NCBI GenBank assembly: GCA_021817605.1
Contig: JAKAUN010000012.1
Location: 94,985-158,984 of the forward strand
Source: Thermoplasmata archaeon
Lineage (GTDB): Archaea; Thermoplasmatota; Thermoplasmata; Lutacidiplasmatales; UBA184
DNA: 64,000 bases
Direction of reading: 5' to 3'
The notes under the pieces were generated by a model. The model saw only the letters and a list, made by a program, of their open reading frames with translations. It ran no database searches and was not told where the DNA came from. Positions within the stretch are counted from its first letter, which is position 1. Each line of letters starts with the position of its first letter. Of this stretch, positions 1 to 8,368 are shown piece by piece. The translations under genes were made by a program, and so were the position numbers.

Positions 1-2
1 GT

Positions 3-914
3 CCGGACGAGATCGAGGAGGCGCTCGGCCGGCTCGGCGTGCGTCCCTCCCGGGGCCTCGGCCAGTCGTTCCTGACCGACCCGTTCGTCGCCGACGCGCT
101 CGCCGCGCTGGCGGTGCCGGCCGGCGAGGAGCCGGTCTTCGAGGTCGGTGGAGGCCTCGGGATCGTCACCCGAGCCCTGCTCCGACGAGGCCTGCGGCGC
201 CTCACGGTCGTCGAGCGCGACCCCCGGCTCGTCCGCCACCTCGCCCGGACCTTCGAGGGGCGCCTGGTCGTGGTCCACGCGGACGCGTTGCGGTTCCCGT
301 TCCCTGCGGAGGCGGTGGCGGTCGGAAGCCTCCCGTACGCGATCGCGACCCCGCTGCTCCTTTCCCGGATGCGGGCCGGCCAGGCACGTATCGCGGTCCT
401 CGTCCAGAACGAGGTCGCCGAGCGGTTCGCCGCCGCGCCGGGTTCCCGCGAGTACGGTCGCCCCACGATCCTCGCTCGCCTCTTCGGCGACACGGAGCTC
501 TTCCAGGAGGTCCCCGCCGAGGCGTTCCATCCCCGTCCGAAGGTCGCCGGCCGGCTGCTCGTCTATCGCTCCCGACGCGGTCCCCTGCCGGTCCCTTCGG
601 TGGAGGGGCTCGAGCGGGTCGTGCGCCTCCTGTTCTCCTCCCGCCGCAAGCAGCTCGGCAACCTCGTCTCCCGCCTCACCGGCAGCGCCGGGGACTCCTT
701 CGCCCTCGCGGCGGCCGCGCGCTGGCCCCCGGGTTGGGAGAGGCTCCGCCCCGAGGAGCTCGAGCCGGCAGCCTACTTCCGCCTCGCGGCTCTCCTCGGG
801 CCGACGCCCACGAGCGGAGCGAAGGCGGACCGGACCTCTCGGACCGGGACGGAGACTCCCGCCACGGACCAGCACCGCGACCAGGGCGCCGTAGGGCCGC
901 GAACAAGAGCATAA
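3..914 (+). CDS. ksgA: 16S rRNA adenine dimethyltransferase KsgA/Dim1, 5' end outside window
   Basis: SAM-dependent N6,N6-dimethylation of adjacent adenines near the 3' end of small-subunit rRNA. The frame is open from base 3 and in-frame residues upstream of the first GTG (position 39) still read like the family, so the true start probably lies before the window. Counting from GTG39: family N-terminal motif GLGQSFL at residues 6-12, SAM-binding motif FEVGGGLG at 34-41, and motif IV SLPY at 97-100, where most family members have NLPY or NIPY. The helical C-terminal domain is present and is followed by a low-complexity, charged tail after about residue 255. Family assignment is firm; only the start is uncertain. 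Confidence 0.93.
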   Translation, partial: PDEIEEALGRLGVRPSRGLGQSFLTDPFVADALAALAVPAGEEPVFEVGGGLGIVTRALLRRGLRRLTVVERDPRLVRHLARTFEGRLVVVHADALRFPFPAEAVAVGSLPYAIATPLLLSRMRAGQARIAVLVQNEVAERFAAAPGSREYGRPTILARLFGDTELFQEVPAEAFHPRPKVAGRLLVYRSRRGPLPVPSVEGLERVVRLLFSSRRKQLGNLVSRLTGSAGDSFALAAAARWPPGWERLRPEELEPAAYFRLAALLGPTPTSGAKADRTSRTGTETPATDQHRDQGAVGPRTRA

Positions 915-970
915 GAGCGGGGGGGCCTTCCCTTGCTCTCCGAGCCGCAGGGCTCCGTGAGCCCACGTCC

Positions 971-1477
971 ATGGAAACGGACTCCCCTCCTCGCGACGAC
1001 AGCGGGCGCGCCCCGCCCGGCCCCCCGCGTCGCGGAGCGCTGGAGGAGCGATTCGAAGGGTTCGGCGACCGCACCGCCCGGTTCGTCCGCTCCCTCGTCA
1101 CCCTCGCCGAGTTCAAGGGCGACCTGGGGAGCTACGCGGCCGAGCCGAACCTGAGGATCGTCCGGACCGCCTTCGGCAAGTGGGTCCCGGACCTGTTGAT
1201 CGTGCTGGCCCCACGGCGCCGCACGAGCTTTGGAGAGCTGCGCCGCCTCCTCCCCGGAATCAGCGCCCGGGTGCTCTCGGGAAAGCTTCGACGGCTCGAG
1301 GCGTCGGGACTCATCAACCGCACGGTGGTTCCGTCGCGTCCGCCGCGACCGGAGTACTCGCTGACGCTGCGGGCCCAGGCGCTGGTCCGGGTCTCGGGCC
1401 AGGTCCTCGCCTACGTGCAGGCAACCCAAACCGTCTCGGGTGCGGCGCGCGCGGGTGAGAAGGGCACGGCCGAGTAG
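971..1477 (+). CDS. HxlR-like winged-helix transcriptional regulator
   Basis: Predicted DNA-binding regulator of 168 residues. A charged N-terminal tail is followed by a winged-helix core: a helix ending in LLIVLAPRRRTSFGEL, a recognition-type segment PGISARVLSGKLRRLEASG, and a wing ending PEYSLT. The R-x-L-x-x-L-x-x-G-L pattern is typical of HxlR or MarR-like folds. The same frame is open further upstream, but ATG971 is preferred because the upstream part overlaps ksgA and has shadow-type composition. It lies 56 bp downstream of ksgA on the same strand, so it may be co-transcribed. Ligand and targets cannot be inferred. Confidence 0.75.
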   Translation: METDSPPRDDSGRAPPGPPRRGALEERFEGFGDRTARFVRSLVTLAEFKGDLGSYAAEPNLRIVRTAFGKWVPDLLIVLAPRRRTSFGELRRLLPGISARVLSGKLRRLEASGLINRTVVPSRPPRPEYSLTLRAQALVRVSGQVLAYVQATQTVSGAARAGEKGTAE

Positions 1478-1599
1478 CGGCGAGGAACGCCGACACGGTG
1501 TCGTCCCTCCTCTCGGACGAGGCGGCACGAGCCCGGCCGGCTCGGAGCGGCCGGCCCATCCTGCGCGGCCCACTTCCCCCAAGGGTCGCGCCTCCGCGC

Positions 1600-1929
1600 T
1601 CACCCCAGGTGCCGGAGGACCTTGACATCCTCGACGGTGATCAATCCGCCCTTCACCATCTTGCTGAGCTCGGGGACGAGCGGAAGGATCTTGGCCTCCG
1701 CCTCCACCGTCTCGATCACCAGCGGGAGGTCTTCGCTGAGGCGCAGTGCGGAGGCGGTGTGGAGCAGGCTCCGCTTGCCGAACCCGTAGATCCCGCGAGT
1801 GACCGTCGCGCCCCAGAGACCCCGCTTGCGCATCAGCTCGATGACGGCCTGGTACGCCGGTCGCCCCTCGTAGCGATCGGACTCGCCGAGGTAGATCTTC
1901 AACCTCACGGCCTTCTGATCGAGCTCCAT
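1600..1929 (-). CDS. DUF190 family protein, fluoride-export partner
   Basis: A 109-residue protein of the DUF190 family, small PII-like ferredoxin-fold proteins that very often neighbour crcB. Visible family features are the opening beta strand VRLKIYLGESDR, the segment RGIYGFGKRS at about residues 46-55, and the C-terminal strand VEDVKVLRH. It starts one base after the stop of crcB, so the two are translationally coupled behind the riboswitch at 2370-2421. The biochemical role is unknown; context says fluoride resistance. Confidence 0.88.
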   Translation of the reverse strand: MELDQKAVRLKIYLGESDRYEGRPAYQAVIELMRKRGLWGATVTRGIYGFGKRSLLHTASALRLSEDLPLVIETVEAEAKILPLVPELSKMVKGGLITVEDVKVLRHLG

Positions 1930-1930
1930 C

Positions 1931-2320
1931 CTAGCCCCCTCCCAGCATCGTGCCGAGGGTCGCTCCGGCCACCGCCCCGAGGAGGCAGAGGCCCCCGTTA
2001 AGCGAGACGTTCACGCCGGCTAGCCAGTACTGTCCGCTCCGAAGGAAGTGGACGGTCTCCAGGCCGAAGGTGGAGAGCGTCGTGTAGCCGCCGAAGACGC
2101 CCACGAACAGGAACGTCCGAAGCTCCGGGTCGAGGTAGCCCCTTCCCAGGAAGAGGAAGAACAAGAAGGCCAGGAAGAACGTCCCCGAAAGGTTCACCGC
2201 GAAGGTTCCCCACGGGAAGTCGCCCCGTGTGAGCAGCCCGGTCAGGCCGTAACGGGCGACCGTGCCGATCGCGCCCCCGGCCGCCACGAGGCCGATCAGC
2301 CTCAGTTCGTTCGCGTCCAT
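1931..2320 (-). CDS. crcB: Fluoride channel CrcB/Fluc
   Basis: Small four-helix membrane protein of 129 residues that dimerises to export fluoride. Family hallmarks are all visible: GGAIGTVARYGL near residues 15-26, the pore segment GTFAVNLSGTF with its conserved Asn, and GVFGGYTTLSTF with the Phe/Thr/Ser track. Length matches the single-domain Fluc family. It is the first gene of a crcB-DUF190 operon preceded by a fluoride-sensing RNA 49 bases upstream of its ATG, so expression is expected to rise with fluoride. Confidence 0.95.
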   Translation of the reverse strand: MDANELRLIGLVAAGGAIGTVARYGLTGLLTRGDFPWGTFAVNLSGTFFLAFLFFLFLGRGYLDPELRTFLFVGVFGGYTTLSTFGLETVHFLRSGQYWLAGVNVSLNGGLCLLGAVAGATLGTMLGGG

Positions 2321-2369
2321 CTCCGCCGTCCGTGGGGACCGACGGGCGCCCCCGCGCCCGCCCGGATGT

Positions 2370-2421
2370 GGGTAGAAGTCATCAGCCCCGGGCTGGCGGT
2401 TCTAGGCGGACTTCATCGCCG
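2370..2421 (-). ncRNA. Fluoride riboswitch (crcB motif)
   Basis: Read on the minus strand, this 52-nt segment follows the crcB-motif consensus closely. A GGCG/CGCC P1 helix encloses GATGAAGTC, a CAGCC/GGCTG P2 helix follows, then GCTGATGACTTCTAC. The GAAGTC in the P1 loop can pair with GACTTC downstream, which is the pseudoknot that builds the fluoride pocket in known examples. It lies directly upstream of crcB on the same strand. Assignment rests on recalled consensus and pairing seen by eye, not on a covariance search. Confidence 0.9.
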
Positions 2422-2733
2422 GAGCGCGTGGGAGCATCGCCCGTCTTGACCGTTGCGGGTCGACCGGGGAGCAGGGAACCACGAATCCGGCCGCGGAGCG
2501 GGCGACAGAGGTCGGGCCCCGCACCCTCGTGCGAAGCGCGATCGCACGCGACGGGCAATTGCTCTCCTCGCTCCTGTGACCCAGGAGGTCGGGAAGGGGA
2601 ACTAATTCCTGCACACGACAGGAGCGCCCGACAGGGCGGTTCTGCCCCTATCCGTCCGGCCCCGCCCCCTCCGAGGCGGGCGCATCATTTGGGCGGATGG
2701 TCAGGGGGAATCGACTTCATCGGCTCGAACGTT

Positions 2734-2874
2734 ATGGAGTCGGTGAGGTCCATGCCACGGTTTTCCTGTGCATGCTGCGACTGCGTGGATGGCTGCTGCA
2801 AGTGTTGCGCCTGCTGCTCCGTGGGTCAAGGGTGCTGCCCGACCTGTCCGGTTAACCCGACCCCTGAGCTGTGA
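2734..2874 (+). CDS. Cysteine-rich 46-residue metallothionein-like peptide
   Basis: Small ORF with 13 cysteines in 46 residues, at positions 12, 14, 15, 17, 21, 22, 24, 25, 27, 28, 34, 35 and 38, arranged as CxCCxC, CCxCCxCC and CCxxC. A proline-rich tail follows. Dense CxC and CC spacing is the signature of metal-thiolate clusters such as metallothioneins; no aromatic residue occurs inside the cluster. It stands alone, 413 bp downstream of the divergent crcB start. ATG2734 is preferred over ATG2752 only because it is longer. Homology to any named family is not established; metal binding is an inference from composition. Confidence 0.55.
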   Translation: MESVRSMPRFSCACCDCVDGCCKCCACCSVGQGCCPTCPVNPTPEL

Positions 2875-3156
2875 GGCTCACCCGGATCCCCATCCGATCC
2901 GAGCCCGCCACCGGAACCCGCCAAGCTCGGGGAGCCCCGCCGCCTCCCCAGGAGCTGTTCCGAGCGAAAGGTGGGTCCGAACCAGGTTGTCGGGCGTTCG
3001 GAGCCCCTCCTTGAGGGGCGTGATGCGAAACTCCTTCGGTCCTCGGGTCACCGCCCGGGTCGAACTCGCCCCTGCCAGTGAGCTGTTGGGGCGCAGCCAA
3101 GGCGGTACGGGGGGGTCTTACCTACGTGGCCCGTTCGAGGGAAGGAACTCGGGGCG

Positions 3157-3711
3157 ATGCCACCGGTGAAGGGGAGGGTTCTCGTCACAGGTCCCTCGGG
3201 CGCCGGCAAGAGTACGCTCGCCTCGTACTTTCGCGCGCATGGGGTGAACGCCGTCGATGGGGACGAGGTCTCAGGACTCGGTTCGGCTGTGGACTTGAAA
3301 GGGCAACGGCTTCGCCGTATCACGAAGGAGCGCTGGCGCCGCATCGAGGACTGGCAGTTCCACTGGCACCAGCCGACGTTGGAACGTTTCTTGGCGCGTA
3401 ACCCCGACGTGGTCCTGCTCGGCGCTGCCGACAACTTGTTCGACCTCAACCTGGCCTCGCTCTTCGACCGTCGCATCTACCTGAGTACCACATGGTCGGT
3501 GATTCGCTCACGGCTGAACGACCCCGCCCGGGACAACGATTGGGGCAGGGACTCTCAACCCGCTCAGAGGGAGTGGATCAGGCGGGCCGTGCGCGAGTGG
3601 CCGGTTAGGGCGAGAGCGCGCGGGTTCGAGATGGTCGACGCGACGCTGTCGCCAGCGAAGATCCTGGCTCGGATCCGTGCGCAGGCCCCCCGCCCTGCCA
3701 GCAAGGCGTAG
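3157..3711 (+). CDS. P-loop nucleotide kinase-like protein
   Basis: A 184-residue protein with a Walker A motif GPSGAGKST at residues 12-20 and a compact single-domain layout like small nucleotide, shikimate or gluconate kinases. A DGDEVSG segment at about 34-40 may bind substrate. A Walker B-like strand VVLLGAADN at about 85-93 lacks the usual acidic end, and an Arg-rich lid-like region follows at 117-145. Start ATG3157 is preceded by weak spacing to a GGAACT stretch. It is a lone gene between the Cys-rich peptide and the thermosome. The substrate cannot be assigned. Confidence 0.7.
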   Translation: MPPVKGRVLVTGPSGAGKSTLASYFRAHGVNAVDGDEVSGLGSAVDLKGQRLRRITKERWRRIEDWQFHWHQPTLERFLARNPDVVLLGAADNLFDLNLASLFDRRIYLSTTWSVIRSRLNDPARDNDWGRDSQPAQREWIRRAVREWPVRARARGFEMVDATLSPAKILARIRAQAPRPASKA

Positions 3712-3713
3712 TG

Positions 3714-3737
3714 CTCCCGATTGCTCGGCCTCGGGAG
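3714..3737 (+). terminator. Possible terminator hairpin after kinase-like gene
   Basis: CTCCCGA (3714-3720) pairs with TCGGGAG (3731-3737) across a 10-nt loop, two bases after the stop codon of the kinase-like gene. No T tract follows, so termination activity is uncertain. Confidence 0.4.
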
Positions 3738-3759
3738 GGGGTAACCGAAAACAGTCTGC

Positions 3760-3771
3760 GGGGGGGGGGGG
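3760..3771. repeat. Twelve-base G homopolymer
   Basis: A run of 12 G in the thermosome upstream region, about 80 bp before the TATA box. It could form quadruplex-type structure or be a length-variable tract; it may also be miscalled in sequencing. Confidence 0.6.
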
Positions 3772-3852
3772 CATTCTATCGCGAGCTGGCTGATCTTTTC
3801 GTGGCTGTCCGGCACGGGGAGATACATCCCCACAGCCCTCGAGGAGCGTGCG

Positions 3853-3860
3853 CTTATATA
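3853..3860 (+). promoter_or_regulatory. TATA box of the thermosome gene
   Basis: CTTATATA stands out in GC-rich DNA 32-39 bp before ATG3892. The expected start of transcription at about 3882-3886 leaves a very short leader that contains GGTGA as ribosome-binding site. Confidence 0.7.
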
Positions 3861-3891
3861 GAAGGGCAATTTGCCTAATGCTGGTGAAAGT

Positions 3892-5514
3892 ATGCTTCAG
3901 GGGACCCCAATCCTCGTCCTGAAGGAAGGCACGGAGCGCGAGCGCGGCAAGGGTGCGACGGCGAACAACATCGCGGCGGCGCGAGCCGTCGCGGATGCGG
4001 TGCGCACGACCCTCGGACCGCGCGGCATGGACAAGATGCTCGTCGACTCGATGGGCGACATCACGATCACGAACGACGGCGTCACGATCCTCAAGGAGGT
4101 CGACGTCGAGCACCCGGCCGCCAAGATGCTGGTCGAGGTCGCCAAGACGCAGGACCAACAGTGCGGGGACGGCACGACCACCGCCGTCGTGCTCGCCGGA
4201 GAACTGCTCAAGCGCTCGGAGTACCTGCTTGAGCAGAACGTTCATCCGACCGTCATCACCCGCGGATTCCAGCTCGCCCTTCAGGAGGCGAAGCGGATCC
4301 TCGAGTCGGAGATCGGCACCGCCGTCAAGCCCGAGGACGAGGCCGTCCTGATCGACTGCGCGGTCACCGCCATGGGCTCGAAGGGCGTCGCCGGAGCCCG
4401 AGAGGGGCTCGCGACGACCGTCGTCAAGGCGGTCCGCAGGATCACCGAGGAACGCGGCGGGAAGACCGTCTGCGACGTCGACCAGATCAAGGTCGAGAAG
4501 CGCCACGGCGGCCAGGTCTCCGACACCGAGTTCATCGAGGGGATCGTCCTCGACAAGGAACGCGGCCACCCCCGCATGCCTGTCGAGGTCGCAAACGCGA
4601 AGATCGCGCTCCTCAACTCCGCGCTCGAGATCAAGAAGACCGAGATCGAGAGCAAGATCAACATCAAGAACCCGTCGCAGATCCAGAGCTTCCTCGACGA
4701 GGAAGACAAGACGTTCCACAAGATGGTCGACGCGATCAAGGCGTCGGGCGCGAACGTCGTGATATGCCAGAAGGGCATCGACGATGTCGTCCTCCACTAC
4801 CTCGCCAAGGAGGGGATCTACGCCGTCAAGCAGGTCAAGGAGTCCGACCTCCAGAAGCTCGCCCGGGCGACCGGCGGGCACATCGTGACCGGCATCAAGG
4901 AACTCTCCGGCACCGATCTCGGCAAGGCCGCGAAGGTCGAGCAGCGCAAGATCGGCGAGGACCACATGACCTTCGTCACGGGCTGCTCGAACCCCCGGTC
5001 GGTATCCATCCTCGTCCGCGGCGGCACCGAGCACGTCACCCAGGAGGTCGAGCGCTCCCTCCAGGACGCCCTCAAGGTCGTCGCGAGCGTCCTCGAGGAC
5101 GGCGTCGTCTGCCCCGGCGGCGGAGCGACCGAGGTCGAGCTCTCGGTCAAGCTGCGCAAGTGGGCCGCGAGCGTCGGTGGCCGCGAGCAGCTCGCGGTCG
5201 AGGCGTTCGCCCAGTCGCTCGAGGCCGTCCCCTGGGCCCTCGCCGAGAACGGCGGCTACGACTCGATCAACACCCTCATCGAGCTGCGGAGCGCCCACAA
5301 CGGCCCGGCGGCGAACCGCAACATCGGGGTCAACCTCGCCGACGGCAAGGCCGCCGACATGTGGAAGCTCCGGGTGCTCGAGCCGGCCCGCGTCAAGCGC
5401 CAGGCGATCAGTTCGGCGGTCGAGGTCGCGTCGATGATCCTTAGGATCGACGACATCATCGCGTCGAGGAAGTCGGCGCCCGCCCCCGGCGGTCCCGGGG
5501 GCCACGACCACTAA
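3892..5514 (+). CDS. ths: Thermosome subunit, group II chaperonin
   Basis: ATP-dependent protein-folding chaperonin subunit of 540 residues, forming a double-ring cytosolic complex. Family motifs: [11 protein letters not shown] at 39-49, NDG at 61-63, the catalytic CGDGTTT at 91-97, and the C-terminal nucleotide-contact region with GG at the expected place. The C-terminus is Gly-rich and ends GGPGGHDH rather than the common GGM-type tail. ATG3892 is chosen over an in-frame TTG at 3871 because GGTGA lies 5-9 bases upstream and homologues begin close to this point. Its own TATA promoter (3853-3860) indicates monocistronic expression. Confidence 0.97.
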   Translation: MLQGTPILVLKEGTERERGKGATANNIAAARAVADAVRTTLGPRGMDKMLVDSMGDITITNDGVTILKEVDVEHPAAKMLVEVAKTQDQQCGDGTTTAVVLAGELLKRSEYLLEQNVHPTVITRGFQLALQEAKRILESEIGTAVKPEDEAVLIDCAVTAMGSKGVAGAREGLATTVVKAVRRITEERGGKTVCDVDQIKVEKRHGGQVSDTEFIEGIVLDKERGHPRMPVEVANAKIALLNSALEIKKTEIESKINIKNPSQIQSFLDEEDKTFHKMVDAIKASGANVVICQKGIDDVVLHYLAKEGIYAVKQVKESDLQKLARATGGHIVTGIKELSGTDLGKAAKVEQRKIGEDHMTFVTGCSNPRSVSILVRGGTEHVTQEVERSLQDALKVVASVLEDGVVCPGGGATEVELSVKLRKWAASVGGREQLAVEAFAQSLEAVPWALAENGGYDSINTLIELRSAHNGPAANRNIGVNLADGKAADMWKLRVLEPARVKRQAISSAVEVASMILRIDDIIASRKSAPAPGGPGGHDH

Positions 5515-5587
5515 GCCCCGTGCGAACCCCGCACGTCGTGACGAGGCAGCCGAAGGCTTCTTAGCGGAGGCCAGGTAGGGGCCCGCG

Positions 5588-5989
5588 ATGCGCACTAAGC
5601 CCGCCGAAGGGGTCCTTCGTGTCGACGTGGTCGCCCTCGATCCCCGACCGGTCGTCTACCTCGCCTACGACGGGCTCGCCGGCGTGACCCAGCGTCCGAT
5701 CGTCCGGGACCTGCTCGAGGAGCTCCAACGCAAGGGGCCCGAGGAGTCCGCCAAGTTCCTGGACGCGCTGCGTCGCCACCGCTCGGGCCAGGTCCACGTC
5801 TACTTCTCCGACTACGTGAGCTACGGAATCGGCGGGGGAGACGCGACGGCCGAGTTCTTTCTCGGGACCTACCTCATCCTGCACGAGCCGGCCCGCCCTG
5901 CGGGCAAGGAGCCCGCGGTCCCGGAACATCTGGCCCTCTACCGCGCCGCCGGCGTGGAGCGGCTCTCGCTCGAGGCCCCCGCGTCGTAG
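5588..5989 (+). CDS. Uncharacterised 133-residue protein
   Basis: Not recognised. The protein begins with a beta-rich stretch (VLRVDVVALDP, VVYLAYDGL), then a charged amphipathic helix of about residues 37-60 (DLLEELQRKGPEESAKFLD), then VHVYFSDYVSYG and a Gly-rich turn GIGGGDATAEF. There is no signal peptide, membrane segment or cysteine. Codon use matches its neighbours and it sits in a same-strand run between the thermosome and lysS, 53 bp before lysS, so it is likely a real soluble protein. Confidence 0.65.
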   Translation: MRTKPAEGVLRVDVVALDPRPVVYLAYDGLAGVTQRPIVRDLLEELQRKGPEESAKFLDALRRHRSGQVHVYFSDYVSYGIGGGDATAEFFLGTYLILHEPARPAGKEPAVPEHLALYRAAGVERLSLEAPAS

Positions 5990-6042
5990 ATTCCCGCCGC
6001 GCGCTCCTCTTTTCTACCCTGGGCCTCCTCGGAGACCCGACG

Positions 6043-7560
6043 ATGGAGGAGTCGAACCGCCTCGAGGAGGAGCGCCGGGCCAAGGTTACCCGCCTGCGGG
6101 CGGAGGGGCTCGAGCCTTACCCATGGGAGTTCCCGGGCCGTGTCGGCTCCGACCGCATCCGAGAGAGCTGCGCGCGTATCCCTCCCGGAGAGGCAGACCG
6201 TAGCGGGTCGGTCCGCGTCGCCGGACGGTTACGGGCCGTCCGTGTCCACGGCAAGACGACCTTCGCGGACCTGGAGGACGGCTACGGGACCGTCCAGCTC
6301 CTGCTGCGAGCCGATGCTCTCGGTGAGGCACCGTATGGCCGCTGGCTCTCCTTTCTCGACCCGGGCGATATCGTCGGGGCCGAGGGTTTCGCGGCCGTCT
6401 CACGCCGGGGCGAGCCGTCGGTGGAGGTCGGAGGGCTCACGCTTCTCGCGAAGGCGATCGCCCCCCCGCCGGAGAAGTACCACGGCCTCCAGGACCCCGA
6501 GGAGAAGCTCCGCCGCCGCTACCTCGACCTCCTTGCCTCCCCCGAGAGCCGGGAGCGATTCCGACTGAGGACCCACCTCCTCCAGGAGATCCGCGCGGTC
6601 CTCGACGCGAGCGGCTTCCTCGAGGTCGAGACCCCCGTGCTCGGCCCGGTCGCGAGCGGGGCGGCGGCGGCGCCGTTCGTGACGCGCTCGAACTACCTCG
6701 ACCAGGAGGTCCGTCTCCGCATCGCCACCGAACTGTCGCTCAAGCGGCTCGTGGTCGGTGGCCTCGAGAAGGTCTACGAGCTCGGGAAGGTCTTCCGCAA
6801 CGAGGACCTCGACACCACGCACTCCCCCGAGTTCACCGAGCTCGAGGTGTACTGGGCCTACGCCGACTACCACGACATGCGACGTCTGGTGGAGAGCCTC
6901 TTCGAGCGGCTCGCCGACCGAACGGTCGAGCTCTCCGGGGGCTCGGAGGAGGCACGACGGCGCGCCGCGGCCTTCCGGCCGCCGTTCGCCACGGTCGATT
7001 TCGTCGACGAGCTCGAGCGCCGCAGCGGGCTTGTCGGTGTCGCCGAGAAGGGCCGCGAGGAGCTCGCGTCGCTCGCCCGGGGGATCGGCTCGACGGTCCC
7101 GGCGGAGTCGACCCGCGGCACCTTCCTCGACAAGCTCTTCGAGCACTACGTCGAGCCGACCTTCGACCGGCTCACGTTCGTCGTCGACCATCCGGCCGCC
7201 ACGACCCCGCTCGCCAAGCGCCACCGCTCCAAACCGGGGCGCGTCGAGCGCTTCGAGATCTTCGTCCCGCCCGGCTACGAGCTCGGCAACGCCTACACCG
7301 AGCTCAACGACCCGGACGAGCAGGAACGCCGGTTCCGCGAGCAGCTCGCCGAGAAGGGCGCCGAGCACTACGCCTACGACGAGGAGTACGTCCGCGCGCT
7401 GCGCCACGGCCTTCCGCCGACCACCGGGGTCGGTCTCGGGGTCGACCGGATCGTCATGGCGCTCACCGGCGCGGCGTCGATCAAGGAGGTGCTGCTCTTC
7501 CCGCTCGTGCGTCCCCGCCCCCTTCCCTCCGACCGCGGACCGGCCGCCCCCCCAGGGTAG
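6043..7560 (+). CDS. lysS: Lysyl-tRNA synthetase, class II
   Basis: Charges tRNA-Lys in the cytosol. 505 residues, the usual length of LysS. An N-terminal OB-fold anticodon-binding domain spans about residues 50-140, including VHGKTTFADLEDGYGTVQLL. The catalytic domain has motif 2 FRNEDLDTTHSPEFTELE at about 251-268 and motif 3 GVGLGVDRIVMAL at about 462-474. LysS-type residues such as NEDLDTTHSPEF separate it from AspRS and AsnRS. The ABC ATPase gene starts six bases after its stop. Many archaea use a class I LysRS instead; here the class II enzyme is clear. Confidence 0.96.
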   Translation: MEESNRLEEERRAKVTRLRAEGLEPYPWEFPGRVGSDRIRESCARIPPGEADRSGSVRVAGRLRAVRVHGKTTFADLEDGYGTVQLLLRADALGEAPYGRWLSFLDPGDIVGAEGFAAVSRRGEPSVEVGGLTLLAKAIAPPPEKYHGLQDPEEKLRRRYLDLLASPESRERFRLRTHLLQEIRAVLDASGFLEVETPVLGPVASGAAAAPFVTRSNYLDQEVRLRIATELSLKRLVVGGLEKVYELGKVFRNEDLDTTHSPEFTELEVYWAYADYHDMRRLVESLFERLADRTVELSGGSEEARRRAAAFRPPFATVDFVDELERRSGLVGVAEKGREELASLARGIGSTVPAESTRGTFLDKLFEHYVEPTFDRLTFVVDHPAATTPLAKRHRSKPGRVERFEIFVPPGYELGNAYTELNDPDEQERRFREQLAEKGAEHYAYDEEYVRALRHGLPPTTGVGLGVDRIVMALTGAASIKEVLLFPLVRPRPLPSDRGPAAPPG

Positions 7561-7566
7561 GGCGTC

Positions 7567-8367
7567 ATGCACCCGGCGGCCCCCGCCACTCCCGAGCTGC
7601 CGCTCGTCCTGGACGGGGTCACGATCGACTACGGCGAGCGGAGGGCGGTCGACCGCCTCTCCCTCACGGTCCGCCCCGGGGAGATCTACGGCCTCCTGGG
7701 GTCGAACGGCGCCGGAAAGTCGAGCACGATCAAGGCCGTGGTCGGGATCGTCCGCCCCCGGGCCGGTTCCATACGGGTCTTCGGCGAGGAGACGACCGCC
7801 AACCCGATCGGGGTCAAGGAGCGCATCGGCTACGTCCCGGAGACCTCCCTTCTCTACGAGGGGCTCACGCCGCGGGAGTTCCTCGAGTTCGTCGCCGGTG
7901 TGCGCCGGCTGGACGGAGCGACGGCGGCGGCGAGGATGCGGGCCTACGCGAGCGCCTTTCGCCTCGGCTCCGAGCTCGAGGAGCCGATCGCGACCCTCTC
8001 GCTGGGGACCCGGCAGAAGATCCTCCTCATCGCCGCGTTCCTCCACCAGCCGAGGCTCCTCGTCCTGGACGAGCCGCTCAACGGCCTCGACCCCCGCACC
8101 GTCCGCCTGGTGAAGGAGCTCCTCGGGCGCTACGTCGCGCAGGACGGCCGCGGAGTCCTGTTCTCGACGCACACGATGGAGGTCGCCCAGGAGCTCTGCC
8201 GTCGCATCGGCATCCTCGACCGCGGCGTGCTCCAGGGCGAAGGGACCCTCCCCGAGCTGCGGAGCCGCATCGCCCAGGGCGACGCCACGCTCGAGGAGAT
8301 CTACCTGCGTCTCACCCGGGAGGACGAGGGCCTCGCCGAGACCCTCCGCTCGCTCGAGGGCCCCTAG
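7567..8367 (+). CDS. ABC transporter ATP-binding protein
   Basis: Cytosolic ATPase of an ABC transporter, 266 residues. Walker A GSNGAGKSS near residue 45-53, signature-like LSLGTRQK near 145-152 (LSLGT in place of LSGGQ), Walker B LLVLDEP near 163-169, and a D-loop NGLDPR. The H-loop region reads FSTHTMEVAQ. The subfamily resembles drug, Na+ or lipid exporters of the CcmA/NatA type. It overlaps functionally with the permease that starts one base after its stop. Cargo is not predictable. Confidence 0.93.
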   Translation: MHPAAPATPELPLVLDGVTIDYGERRAVDRLSLTVRPGEIYGLLGSNGAGKSSTIKAVVGIVRPRAGSIRVFGEETTANPIGVKERIGYVPETSLLYEGLTPREFLEFVAGVRRLDGATAAARMRAYASAFRLGSELEEPIATLSLGTRQKILLIAAFLHQPRLLVLDEPLNGLDPRTVRLVKELLGRYVAQDGRGVLFSTHTMEVAQELCRRIGILDRGVLQGEGTLPELRSRIAQGDATLEEIYLRLTREDEGLAETLRSLEGP

Positions 8368-8368
8368 C

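Noticed and set aside
3508..5595. 695-codon open frame on the minus strand
   Set aside because: It is the antisense shadow of the thermosome gene; composition is Asp/Leu/Arg/Val monotony caused by GC-rich codons of the real gene.
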